A model generated the notes under the pieces. It searched no databases. It was not told the DNA's origin and saw only the letters and a program-made list of their open reading frames with translations. Of a stretch of 43,009 nt of DNA, positions 8,825 through 17,280 are shown one piece after another (positions within the stretch are counted from its first letter, which is position 1; each line of letters begins with the position of its first letter). The DNA is from Hyphomicrobiales bacterium (GTDB lineage: Bacteria > Pseudomonadota > Alphaproteobacteria > Rhizobiales > Beijerinckiaceae). The DNA lies in contig JAIYCE010000020.1 of assembly GCA_027488155.1 (NCBI GenBank), forward strand, positions 1 to 43,009, given 5' to 3'. The position numbers and the translations under genes are program-made.

Positions 8825-9730
8825 TCAACGCTCCTTCACATAAGGCTGCCCCGCTGCCCGTGGCGGCACGGCGCGGCCCATGAATCCTGCCAGCAACACG
8901 ATTGTAAACAGATAGGGAAGCGCCTGTATCGCCTGAACCGGAATAGCGCCGATGCCGGGCAGCGAGACGCCCTGTAAGCGGATTGCAACCGCATCCAGCA
9001 AGCCGAACAGCAAACATGTCCAGAAGGCGGGCCATGCCCGCCATTTCGCGAAGATCAGCGCGGCTAGCGCGACAAACCCTTGGCCTGCCGTCATCATCGG
9101 CAGGAAGCCAGCGGCCTGCCCGAGCGACAATGTCGCCCCGGCGAACCCGCAGAGGATTCCGGCGAGGATCACAGCACCATAACGCAACCGTGTGAGAGAC
9201 GCCCCGGCATTGTCGACGGCTGCAGGATTTTCGCCCGCCGCCCGTACCCTGAGGCCAAAGCGCGTCCGTGCCAAAGCGAGTGCTGTCAGAAGGACGGCAG
9301 AGATCGCGAGGATCGTCATCGCACTTTGTCCGAGTGCGAGTTCAGGCAATCGGGCAGCACCATCGAGCGGCGGCGAGCGGCCGCCCTGCTTGAAGATCAC
9401 ATTGCCAAGGAGTGCGGTTAGCCCTGCCGCCAGCATGTTGAGTGCGACGCCCGAAATGATTTGATTGCCGCGTTGGCTGATGCTGGCAAATCCATGCAGC
9501 AGACCAAGCAAGGTCGATGCGAACACCGCTGCCAGCACGCCGATCCATGCTTGGCCGGTCAAGAACGCCGCAACAGCCGCCGCAAAGGCGGCGATCAGCA
9601 TCTTGCCTTCGAGCCCGATGTCGACGATGCCGGATTTCTCCGACCATAATCCGGCAAGACATGCGAAGATAAGCGGTACCGACAGGCGCAATCCGGATTC
9701 GATAATTTGCAGGAGAGCGAGCGCGTCCAT
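8825..9730 (-). CDS. ABC transporter permease, nucleoside type (NupQ/YufQ-like)
   Basis: 301-residue inner-membrane permease with about eight to ten hydrophobic helices, of the branched-chain-amino-acid/sugar (BPD_transp_2) family. The early motif SEKSGIVDIGLEGKML (about 30-45) is the hallmark of the permease in BMP-type nucleoside importers. It forms the channel with the neighbouring permease. Its start overlaps the upstream permease stop by one base (TGATG). Context with a BMP binding protein and nucleoside-degrading enzymes supports nucleosides as the cargo. Confidence 0.9.
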   Translation of the reverse strand: MDALALLQIIESGLRLSVPLIFACLAGLWSEKSGIVDIGLEGKMLIAAFAAAVAAFLTGQAWIGVLAAVFASTLLGLLHGFASISQRGNQIISGVALNMLAAGLTALLGNVIFKQGGRSPPLDGAARLPELALGQSAMTILAISAVLLTALALARTRFGLRVRAAGENPAAVDNAGASLTRLRYGAVILAGILCGFAGATLSLGQAAGFLPMMTAGQGFVALAALIFAKWRAWPAFWTCLLFGLLDAVAIRLQGVSLPGIGAIPVQAIQALPYLFTIVLLAGFMGRAVPPRAAGQPYVKER

Positions 9731-10830
9731 CAGCGAACCACCCTGCGCGTGAACAGCCGCGCCAATGGTGTGCGGTAGAGCTGGTCGAGTGCGCCCACGC
9801 AGAAGATCACCAGCCCCGACAAGGTCACGATGAGATCGCGCGTGATGGCCGGGCGCTCGAAGGCGAGCTCCGCTCCGCCCTGATAAAGCGCGCCGAACAA
9901 AAGTGCAGACAGGATGACCCCGACCGGATGATTGCGCCCCATCAACGCCACCGCAATGCCCACGAAGCCATAGCCGGACGAGAACTCGATGAGGACGCGA
10001 TGCTGCACGCCCATCACTTCGTTCACCGCCATGCCGGCGGCGAGTGCGCCCGACAACGCCATTGCGAGCACGGTCATGCGGCGCGTATCGATTCCGGCAT
10101 AGCGTGCGGACTCATTGCCCGCGCCGGTAAGGCGCAGATGAAAACCGAATTTCGACCGCTCAATCGCAATCCAAACAACGAACGCGGCTAAGAGCGCAAG
10201 GATGAACGAAAAATTGAGCGGCGTCGCTGGAATCGTGATGCCGAGCGCGGCGAAGAGCGCCTGAAAAGTCCAAAGCTGCGAGCCATCTGCAATCAGCCTT
10301 GTCTCCGGCTGCATGGAACCTTCTTTGCCCATTACATTGACGAGCAGATAGACGCTGACAATGGCAGCAAGAAAATTGAACATGATTGTGGTGATGACTA
10401 CATGGCTGCCGCGCCACGCCTGTAACCAGCCCGGAATCGCGCCCCAAAGCGCGCCAAACAGCATTGCGCCCGCAATGCCGATCGGCACAAGCAATAGACC
10501 TTGCGTGAAACGCTCCGCCGCAAAAATCATGAGTGCGGCACCAATGCCGGCCATGGTCGCCTGCCCTTCAGCGCCGATGTTGAACATGCCCGCGCGATAG
10601 GCGAGCGCGACAGCCAAGCCGGTGAATATAAAATTCGTTGCGTAATAGAGCGTGAAGCCGATGCCTTCGCCGCTTCCGAGCGCGCCGCGCAGCATGATTG
10701 CTAAAGCTTCTGCTGGATTCTCGCCGATGGCGAGCAGGAGAAGCGCCGCCGCCAATGCTGCCGTTGCTAAGGCCGATGCAGGCATTAAGACGCGGTCGAC
10801 CCAGACGGGAAGCGGAAGGGGCGCGCTCAT
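9730..10830 (-). CDS. ABC transporter permease, nucleoside type (NupP/YufP-like)
   Basis: 366-residue inner-membrane permease, second channel subunit of the importer. It is longer than its partner, with an N-terminal helix (about 13-35), the motif YRAGMFNIGAEGQATMAG (about 78-95) equivalent to the partner's SGIVDIGLEG, and about nine further helices. The stop overlaps the next permease by one base, and the start overlaps the ATPase stop by 4 bases (ATGA). Function is inferred from family and gene order. Confidence 0.9.
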   Translation of the reverse strand: MSAPLPLPVWVDRVLMPASALATAALAAALLLLAIGENPAEALAIMLRGALGSGEGIGFTLYYATNFIFTGLAVALAYRAGMFNIGAEGQATMAGIGAALMIFAAERFTQGLLLVPIGIAGAMLFGALWGAIPGWLQAWRGSHVVITTIMFNFLAAIVSVYLLVNVMGKEGSMQPETRLIADGSQLWTFQALFAALGITIPATPLNFSFILALLAAFVVWIAIERSKFGFHLRLTGAGNESARYAGIDTRRMTVLAMALSGALAAGMAVNEVMGVQHRVLIEFSSGYGFVGIAVALMGRNHPVGVILSALLFGALYQGGAELAFERPAITRDLIVTLSGLVIFCVGALDQLYRTPLARLFTRRVVR

Positions 10831-12350
10831 GCGATGCCCGCCATCAGTAAGCCAAGATCGCGCTCATCCGTCTCCCCGGCGCGGCGCTCGCCTGCGATGC
10901 GCCCTTGATGCATCACAAGGATACGATCGCTGAGGCGCAGAATTTCATCGAGCTCGACGGAGATCAGCAGGATTGCTACGCCTTGCGCGCGTAGGTCGAG
11001 CAGGCGGTGGTGGATGAAGGCAATCGCACCGATATCGACGCCGCGTGTCGGTTGACCCACGAGCAAGAGTTGCGGCTTCTGTTCGATTTCGCGTCCAAGA
11101 ATCAGTTTCTGCTGATTGCCGCCCGAAAGTGCGCCCGCGCGCAACAGAGGGTTGTTCGGCCGCACGTCATAGGCCTGCATCATCCACGCCGCGTCGTCGA
11201 TGGCAGCGGGACGATCGATGAGCGCGCTTTCCTCTGCATCCGCACCGATCAGGCAGTTCTCCCAGATTGGAAATTGCGATACAAGACCATAGCGCAACCG
11301 GTCTTCTGGAATGTGACGAATACCAAGCGCATGCAAATCATCGGGCGACGCATCTGCAATGTCGTGATGAGTGAAGCGAACAATGCCTCTTTCGTGCGGC
11401 CGCAGGCCTGCGAGCGTCTCGAGTAATTCCGTCTGGCCATTGCCTGCGACGCCCGCAATACCGAGGATTTCGCCGCGGCGTAACGTGAACGAAACATCCA
11501 TCACCGCAATGCGGCCCCGAGCGTCACGCGCACTGAGATTTTGAACCGTCAGAAGGGGCGTGTCGATTGGAGCGTCGTCGGCGCGCTGCGGCATCTGCAC
11601 GCGTCGCCCGATCATCGCGGCAGCCAATGCGGCTTCATGCGTCTGCGCAATGGGATAGGTGCCGACAAGCGCACCCTGACGCAAGACCGAGACGCGATCG
11701 GCAATCGCCATCACTTCGCGCAGTTTATGCGTGATGAGGATGATGGTCTTGCCGCGGGCCTTCAGGTCACGCAAAAGCGCAAAGAGTCGATCGGCCTCAC
11801 CCGGCGTCAAGACGGCGGTGGGTTCGTCCAGCACGAGAATGTCAGCATCGCGCACGAGTGATTTCAGAAGTTCGACACGCTGCTGCAATCCGACTGGAAG
11901 CTCGCCGACTATGGCGTCAGGATCGATGGCGAGATCGTAATCGCGTGCTAATACATCGAGCCGAGCCAGTAGGGCCTTGCGCCCGCCGCCGAGCGCAAAG
12001 CCGCCCTCATGCCCGAGCAGAAGATTATCGGCAACGCTCATCGGTTCAACGAGCATAAAATGCTGATGCACCATACCGATGCCATACGCGATCGCATCCG
12101 ATGGCGAGGCGATCCGGCTCTCCTGCCCATCGATCAGGATGCGACCGGAATCGGCCCGGTAGAAGCCGAACAGGATCGACATGAGCGTCGATTTGCCCGC
12201 GCCATTCTCACCGACAAGCGCATGGATTTCGCCGCGCGCAATGGCAAGTTGAATGGCGCGGTTCGCATGCACGGCACCGAACCGCTTATCGATCCGATCA
12301 AAGATGATGGCGGGCGGCAACGCGCCGCCCAGCTCAGAACGGACGGACAA
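10827..12350 (-). CDS. ABC transporter ATP-binding protein with two nucleotide-binding domains (NupO/YufO-like)
   Basis: 507-residue cytosolic ATPase of a BMP-type nucleoside importer, a tandem of two ABC domains. The first domain has intact Walker A (GENGAGKST, from residue 47), Q-loop (MVHQHFML) and Walker B (ILVLDEPTAVL). The second has a changed Walker A (GVAGNGQTEL), a full LSGGNQQK signature and Walker B LLLVGQPTRGVD, where Gln replaces the catalytic Glu. This asymmetry is usual for the RbsA/YufO group and does not mean decay. It is 9 bases downstream of the binding-protein gene and overlaps the permease gene by 4 bases. Confidence 0.94.
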   Translation of the reverse strand: MSVRSELGGALPPAIIFDRIDKRFGAVHANRAIQLAIARGEIHALVGENGAGKSTLMSILFGFYRADSGRILIDGQESRIASPSDAIAYGIGMVHQHFMLVEPMSVADNLLLGHEGGFALGGGRKALLARLDVLARDYDLAIDPDAIVGELPVGLQQRVELLKSLVRDADILVLDEPTAVLTPGEADRLFALLRDLKARGKTIILITHKLREVMAIADRVSVLRQGALVGTYPIAQTHEAALAAAMIGRRVQMPQRADDAPIDTPLLTVQNLSARDARGRIAVMDVSFTLRRGEILGIAGVAGNGQTELLETLAGLRPHERGIVRFTHHDIADASPDDLHALGIRHIPEDRLRYGLVSQFPIWENCLIGADAEESALIDRPAAIDDAAWMMQAYDVRPNNPLLRAGALSGGNQQKLILGREIEQKPQLLLVGQPTRGVDIGAIAFIHHRLLDLRAQGVAILLISVELDEILRLSDRILVMHQGRIAGERRAGETDERDLGLLMAGIA

Positions 12351-12359
12351 GGACGCGTC

Positions 12360-13364
12360 TCAGAGCGGGCACTTGCCGTCGGACATGTAATCGTGAACCT
12401 TGACGGTGCCGCTTACAATGGCAGCGGCAGCCTTGTCGGCGGCGGCCTTCATGGCGGGTGTGATCAGGGCCTTGTTGTGCTCATCAAGCGCCCAGTCGAC
12501 CCCTTTCTCGTTCAAGCCAAGCACGAGAACGCCCGGTTTCCACTTGCCATCCTTCGCATCGGAGAAGGAAGTCAGGGTCGCGACATCCACGCGCTTCAGC
12601 ATGGATGTGAGCACTTTTCCGGGATGCATGCCGTTCTGGTTGGAATCGACGCCGATGCCGAGCTTGCCTGCATCCGCAGTCGCCCGGAGCACGCCGATGC
12701 CGGTACCACCGGCGGCGTGATAGACGACGTCGGCCCCGCGATCGATTTGCGATTTGGCCAGCTCGGCACCTTTCACCGGGTCGTTCCACGCCGCGCCCGT
12801 CGTACCTGTCATGTTTTGAAACACGTCGGCTGCGGGGTTGGCCGCTTTCACACCCTGCACATAACTGCAGGCGAAGCGACGGATCAGCGGAATGTCCATC
12901 CCGCCGACGAAACCGACCTTGCCGGTCTTGGACGCCATCGCAGCAAGAAGGCCGACAAGGTATGAACCTTCCTGCTCCTTGAAGACAACCGATTGGACAT
13001 TGGGCGCATTCACCACCATGTCGATCAGCGTGAATTTCGTGTTCGGGAATTCCTTGGCCACTTTCTCAAGGGCGGTAGCTTGACTGAAGCCGACCGCTAC
13101 GATCGGGGAGAAGCCGTCGCGGGCAAAGCGGCGTAAGGCCTGTTCACGCTGCGCATCGTTCTGGATTTCGAAATCGCGATAGTCGATCCCGGTAACCTTT
13201 TTGAACTGCTCGGCCCCCTGATAGACACCCTCATTGAACGATTTATCAAATTTCCCGCCTAGATCGTACACGATCGCCGGCTTGATGGTCTGTGCCGGCG
13301 CTAAACCCACTGATGCCAAACTGGCCACGGCTGAAAACGCAAGTCTAAGAACCAGAGCGCGCAT
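12360..13364 (-). CDS. BMP family ABC transporter substrate-binding protein (nucleoside)
   Basis: 334-residue periplasmic binding protein of the Bmp/PnrA (Med) family, the capture subunit of the importer. A signal peptide of about 25 residues ends APA-QT, a type I cleavage site with no lipobox, unlike the lipoproteins of spirochaetes and Gram-positives. The mature start KPAIVYDLGGKFDKSFNEGVYQG is a family hallmark, and VVYHAAGGTGIGV and IGVDSNQNG are ligand-site segments. The ATG at 13364 has a strong GGAGGGG site; the frame open to 13523 has none. It is the first gene of the nine-gene operon and is 157 bases from the divergent vWA gene. Confidence 0.93.
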   Translation of the reverse strand: MRALVLRLAFSAVASLASVGLAPAQTIKPAIVYDLGGKFDKSFNEGVYQGAEQFKKVTGIDYRDFEIQNDAQREQALRRFARDGFSPIVAVGFSQATALEKVAKEFPNTKFTLIDMVVNAPNVQSVVFKEQEGSYLVGLLAAMASKTGKVGFVGGMDIPLIRRFACSYVQGVKAANPAADVFQNMTGTTGAAWNDPVKGAELAKSQIDRGADVVYHAAGGTGIGVLRATADAGKLGIGVDSNQNGMHPGKVLTSMLKRVDVATLTSFSDAKDGKWKPGVLVLGLNEKGVDWALDEHNKALITPAMKAAADKAAAAIVSGTVKVHDYMSDGKCPL

Positions 13365-13367
13365 ATT

Positions 13368-13374
13368 CCCCTCC
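13368..13374 (-). promoter_or_regulatory. Ribosome binding site of the nucleoside-binding protein gene
   Basis: GGAGGGG on the minus strand ends 3 bases before the ATG at 13364 and fixes the start of the signal peptide. The rest of the 157-base divergent region up to 13521 shows no promoter I can call with confidence on either strand. Confidence 0.7.
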
Positions 13375-13521
13375 GTCAGTGTAAGCGAACGCAACCATGG
13401 CATGGCCGTGGCTTGGCGTGAAGTCCGTGCAGCGTTTGTGACAGTCCTAGTGAATTCTCTTGGCGGCGCGCTTTTCCTTTGGCACACTCCGATCATCGGG
13501 CGGGCCGGAAGGGATCGGGCC

Positions 13522-14355
13522 ATGGCTTGCAGTCACAGCGTCAGGATGCGGTTGTGCGGCGCTCTTTGTGCGTTAGCTGCCCTTATCTTCGGCTGTATGT
13601 CGCCTGCCCTAGCCCGCGATGGTGAGATCGATGTCGACGTCGAGTTAATCCTGGCCGTCGATGTCTCCTACTCCATGGATCCAGAAGAGCAGAAGCTGCA
13701 GCGTGAAGGTTATATCGAAGCGCTGAATTCTCCTGAGATTCTCAATGCGATCAAGAAGGGCGTAAACGGCAAGATTGCTGTGGCTTATTTCGAATGGGCA
13801 GGCACCGCATCACGCGAGATCGTGGCCGATTGGCACATCATCGAGGATGCGGAGACGGCGGCGCGGTTCACGAACAAGCTGATCGAACGGCCCGTGCGCC
13901 GCTTTTCACGAACCTCCATCTCGGGTGCCATCGATTTTGCGGTTCCTATGTTCAGGAACAATAATTTCCATGGTCTCAAACAAGTAGTCGATATTTCCGG
14001 CGACGGCTCGAACAACCATGGCCGCCCGGTTGAACGGGCGCGCGACGATGCTTTGGCAGAAGGCATAGTCATCAACGGTCTACCTATCATGTTCAACCGC
14101 CCGACATCCGGATATCGCGATGTCGAGAATCTTGATCATTATTTTGCTGATTGTGTGATTGGGGGTCCCGGTTCCTTTGTTATCCCAATCCGTCAACGGA
14201 GCCAGTTTATTGACGCGATCCGCACCAAGATCCTGCTGGAAATCGCTTCGATTCCCGATGATCCGTTGCCGATTCACAAAGCACAGATGCAAGCGCCGCG
14301 GAGCGATTGTATGGCAGGGGAAAAAATGTGGCGCGAGCGCTGGGAGAATAACTAG
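13522..14355 (+). CDS. DUF1194 secreted von Willebrand factor A domain protein
   Basis: 277 residues, exported. An N-terminal hydrophobic segment (about 10-31) ends ALA-RD. A Cys inside it (IFGC) gives only a poor lipobox because of Phe at -2. The mature part is a von Willebrand A fold: the MIDAS motif DVSYS (Asp47, Ser49, Ser51), the segment FSRTSISGAIDFA, and the third metal-binding Asp in VDISGDGSNN. Such domains bind Mg2+ and mediate protein-protein contact; the partner is unknown. DUF1194 proteins are common in this order without a known role. The start at 13522 is preferred; an in-frame ATG at 13546 is possible. It converges on hrpB with 2 bases between stops. Confidence 0.88.
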   Translation: MACSHSVRMRLCGALCALAALIFGCMSPALARDGEIDVDVELILAVDVSYSMDPEEQKLQREGYIEALNSPEILNAIKKGVNGKIAVAYFEWAGTASREIVADWHIIEDAETAARFTNKLIERPVRRFSRTSISGAIDFAVPMFRNNNFHGLKQVVDISGDGSNNHGRPVERARDDALAEGIVINGLPIMFNRPTSGYRDVENLDHYFADCVIGGPGSFVIPIRQRSQFIDAIRTKILLEIASIPDDPLPIHKAQMQAPRSDCMAGEKMWRERWENN

Positions 14356-14357
14356 CC

Positions 14358-16823
14358 TCAAGTGCCGCGCGGTTTCGCACGATGGGTCGCAACCGCCACC
14401 GCCGGATCGTCCGGCCAGACATGTTTGGGGTAGCGGCCTTTCATCTCGGCTTTCACAGATGCCCACGAGCCTTTCCAGAAGCCGGGAAGATCGCGTGTGA
14501 TCTGGATTGGTCGATGCGCAGGCGAGAGCAGATGCAGAAGTAAAGGCACACGACCGCCCGCGAGCGAGGGATGATCCTTGAGTCCGAATAGTTCCTGCAC
14601 ACGGATAGCGAGAACGGGATCATCGCCTGCATCGTAATCGATGGGGTGGTGCTGGCCAGATGGTGCATCGAAATGCGTAGGCGCTTCGGCATCGAGCCTT
14701 TGCTGCAAATTCCAGTCGATTGTCGCCCGTAAAGCCTGATCGACGAGGCCTTCCTTAAGGTCGGCGAGTGCGAGCGCGCCATCCGCATATGGCCCAAGCC
14801 AATCGAGGATCGTCTCCATCAGATGGGTATCGGAGAGATCGGGCCATGCGTCGCCTTCGGCGCGGCGGAGAAAATTGACGCGGTCGCGCCATTGCGCGGT
14901 TGCTTTGGACAGGGGCAGGGCAGAAAATCCGAGCGTGGCAACGCCCTTCAATAGCGCCGCTTTAGTTTCGTCATTGGCAGTGGCCCGTTGCGTATTCTCA
15001 GACAGGACGATTGCACCTAGGCGCGTCGTGCGCCGCGCCCGCACCGCTTTTGCTTGCGGATCGAACGACACTTCGTCACGCGTGACAATGCGACTGTCAT
15101 ATGCGCCGAGGATCGTCTCCAGCAAAATTGGTGCTGCGGCGAGAATGCGTGCTGAAGTGCCGCCGCCGGTGATCTCGGCAATCGCGAGGAAAGGTTCCCG
15201 CGCCAAGGAATCATGCGATTCGATCATGGCGCCGCGCCCATTCGCCATCACGAAGGTGCCCTGCGCGCCGCGTGCTTTGGCAATGCGATCGGGAAAGCCG
15301 AGTGCAACGATAACACCGGCATGATCGGATGGCGTTTCATCAAGAGTGCCGCCGGCAATCTTCACCCAATGGCGTGCCATGCGGCGCAGATCGTCGGCAC
15401 GGCTGCCGCGCTCGCGGCGAAATCGATCAAGCCGATACCGCAGATCGGTGCCGTCACGGCCAAGGCCACGTTCGGACAAGAGGGCTGCAATCTCTGCTGC
15501 CAACAACGCTTCGCCACGCGGCACAGCATCGATTACCATGCGCGCGAGGCGTACCGGCAACGGCAGAGCACGCAATGTCTTGCCGGTATTTGTGAGCCTG
15601 TTGTTATGATCGAGCGCACCGAGTTCATGCAACAAGGCGCGCGCTTCCTTGAGCGCAGGCGCAGGCGGCTTGTCGAGAAAGGCCAAGCGCGTCGGATCGC
15701 TCTCGCCCCATGCCGCGCAATCGAGTAACATTCCTGAGAGATCGGCGGATAGTATTTCCGGTCGCGCAAAAGGCTCGAACGCGCCTTCGGCTGCCTGTTC
15801 CCAGAGGCGGTAACAAAGTCCCGGCTCCGTGCGGCCTGCGCGACCGCGGCGCTGATCGGCCGCCGCGCGCGAGACGCGCACGGTCTCGAGCCGCGTCAAT
15901 CCGAGATCGGGTTCGAACCGTGGAACGCGTGCGAGACCTGAATCAACGACGACGCGCACGCCTTCAATGGTCAGCGATGTTTCCGCAATCGAGGTTGCAA
16001 GCACGATCTTGCGTGAGCCTTGCGGTGCAGGTGCAATGGCTGCACGTTGGGCAGCGGGGTCCATCGCGCCATAAAGCGGCGCGACAATGATGTTCGGCGT
16101 TTTGATCTTCTCCTCAAGCTGGCGCGCGACACGCATGATCTCGCCCTGGCCCGGCAGAAAAGCGAGGATCGAACCTGTCTCTTCGCGCAGCGCACGCATG
16201 ATTGCATCGATCATCTGCTCGTCGATGCGCCGTGTCGCATCGCGGCCAAGCCAAACCGTCTCGACCGGGAAAGACCGCCCCTCAGATTCGATCATGGGTG
16301 CATCGCCGAGAAGCGAGGCGACACGCGCACCATCGAGCGTTGCCGACATTGGCATGATGCAGAGATCTTCGCGTAACGCCGCCTGCGTATCGAGCGCTAG
16401 CGCCAGTCCGAGATCGGCATCGAGCGAGCGTTCATGAAATTCGTCGAACAGGATCGCTGCAATTCCTTCAAGCGTCGGATCGTCGAGGATCATCCGCGTG
16501 AAAATGCCCTCGGTGATGACTTCGATCCGCGTCTTTGCGCTGACGCGGGTGTCGAGCCGCGTGCGCAGGCCCACCGTCTCGCCGACCTTTTCGCCCAGCG
16601 TTGCGGCCATGCGCTCGGCCGAGGCGCGCGCTGCCAGCCGCCGCGGTTCCAGAACGAGGATACGGCCCCGCTTAAGCTTAGGGTGATCAAGCAGCGCCAA
16701 GGGCACCCGCGTCGTCTTGCCGGCCCCGGGCGGGGCCACCAGCACCGCCCGGTTATGCGCTGCGAGCGCAGCGGCAATGTCGCCCAGAACGGCATCGATC
16801 GGCAGGGGCGTGTCGAAAATCAT
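14358..16823 (-). CDS. hrpB: ATP-dependent RNA helicase HrpB
   Basis: 821-residue DEAH-type helicase of full family length. Motifs in order: Walker A PPGAGKTTR (31-39), DEFH (127-130, the DExH box), SAT (158-160), then motif VI QRRGRAGRTEPGLCYRLW in the second RecA domain, followed by the helicase-associated domain and the HrpB-specific C-terminal domain ending near PRYPKHVWPDDP-like sequence. The cellular role is poorly known; HrpA, a relative, acts on mRNA and ribosomes. It is a single gene, divergent from the small acidic protein gene and convergent with the DUF1194 gene. Confidence 0.95.
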   Translation of the reverse strand: MIFDTPLPIDAVLGDIAAALAAHNRAVLVAPPGAGKTTRVPLALLDHPKLKRGRILVLEPRRLAARASAERMAATLGEKVGETVGLRTRLDTRVSAKTRIEVITEGIFTRMILDDPTLEGIAAILFDEFHERSLDADLGLALALDTQAALREDLCIMPMSATLDGARVASLLGDAPMIESEGRSFPVETVWLGRDATRRIDEQMIDAIMRALREETGSILAFLPGQGEIMRVARQLEEKIKTPNIIVAPLYGAMDPAAQRAAIAPAPQGSRKIVLATSIAETSLTIEGVRVVVDSGLARVPRFEPDLGLTRLETVRVSRAAADQRRGRAGRTEPGLCYRLWEQAAEGAFEPFARPEILSADLSGMLLDCAAWGESDPTRLAFLDKPPAPALKEARALLHELGALDHNNRLTNTGKTLRALPLPVRLARMVIDAVPRGEALLAAEIAALLSERGLGRDGTDLRYRLDRFRRERGSRADDLRRMARHWVKIAGGTLDETPSDHAGVIVALGFPDRIAKARGAQGTFVMANGRGAMIESHDSLAREPFLAIAEITGGGTSARILAAAPILLETILGAYDSRIVTRDEVSFDPQAKAVRARRTTRLGAIVLSENTQRATANDETKAALLKGVATLGFSALPLSKATAQWRDRVNFLRRAEGDAWPDLSDTHLMETILDWLGPYADGALALADLKEGLVDQALRATIDWNLQQRLDAEAPTHFDAPSGQHHPIDYDAGDDPVLAIRVQELFGLKDHPSLAGGRVPLLLHLLSPAHRPIQITRDLPGFWKGSWASVKAEMKGRYPKHVWPDDPAVAVATHRAKPRGT

Positions 16824-16882
16824 GGCCGAGCAATGGCCTAAGCCGTTCCGCCCGGCAAGACCCGCTCATCGCGTCGGATCGG

Positions 16883-16900
16883 GCAAGCTCTTAAGCTTGC
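16883..16900. repeat. Inverted repeat GCAAGCT-CTTA-AGCTTGC between hrpB and the small acidic gene
   Basis: Two perfect 7-base arms with a 4-base loop, 60 bases upstream of hrpB and 75 bases upstream of the small gene. It may be an operator or a hairpin in an RNA leader. TTAA-N7-TAAA (16891-16905) overlaps it and is one base off the CtrA consensus TTAA-N7-TTAA. Confidence 0.5.
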
Positions 16901-16923
16901 ATAAAATCAAACGTTAACTTTGC

Positions 16924-16937
16924 TGTTTTGCAAAACA
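16924..16937. promoter_or_regulatory. 14-bp perfect palindrome TGTTTTGCAAAACA, candidate operator
   Basis: A perfectly self-complementary 14-mer, 37 bases before the ATG of the small acidic gene, in the AT-rich divergent region with hrpB. Its position fits a dimeric repressor or activator site. No regulator is known for it from this sequence. Confidence 0.5.
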
Positions 16938-16974
16938 TCTTTTCAAGCGCCCGGTCCATCCCTAGATTCTGTCC

Positions 16975-17274
16975 ATGACCAAGCCTCCTCGTCCTAACAT
17001 CATCTCTCTGGCCGAAGCCCGAGCCGCCCGCGAGGCGGAGCGCAAGGCTGCAGCGCAGAATGCGGATGATGAAGGCGGCAATGATGCGCTCGATGCGCTG
17101 GCGGCGGAGCTTGTGGCCTTGCTCGATACCGGCAGCCTTGGTGATCCTGATACGGCGGCCGCCATCCTCATCACAGCGGCGCTCGACACGCTGATCGATG
17201 CCTATGGCGAGGATGAAGGCGCTGAGACCGCCTATACGCTGCTGGACGAGTGCATCAACGAACGGGATTCGTAA
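16975..17274 (+). CDS. Small acidic protein of unknown function
   Basis: 99 residues, no domain recognised. The N-terminus MTKPPRPNIISLAEARAAREAERKAA is basic and helical and resembles the start of several short alphaproteobacterial proteins; the rest is strongly acidic and probably helical, with AALDTLIDAYGEDEGAETAYTLLDECI at the end. No signal peptide or membrane segment. There is no Shine-Dalgarno sequence before the ATG, and a possible -10 TAGATT (16963-16968) lies so close that the mRNA might be leaderless. Real coding is supported by the composition, the clean fit between hrpB and rmuC, and the AT-rich promoter-like region ahead. It ends 6 bases before the rmuC stop on the other strand. 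Confidence 0.75.
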   Translation: MTKPPRPNIISLAEARAAREAERKAAAQNADDEGGNDALDALAAELVALLDTGSLGDPDTAAAILITAALDTLIDAYGEDEGAETAYTLLDECINERDS

Positions 17275-17280
17275 CTTCGC

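Noticed and set aside
10827-12350. Decay of the second ATP-binding domain of the ABC ATPase
   Set aside because: The altered Walker A and the Gln in Walker B are usual in this two-domain family, and the signature motif is intact.
12009-12965. 318-codon plus-strand open frame across the ABC ATPase and BMP genes
   Set aside because: It is antisense to two certain genes and crosses their junction; His/Arg/Asp-rich composition is typical of a frame shadow in GC-rich DNA.
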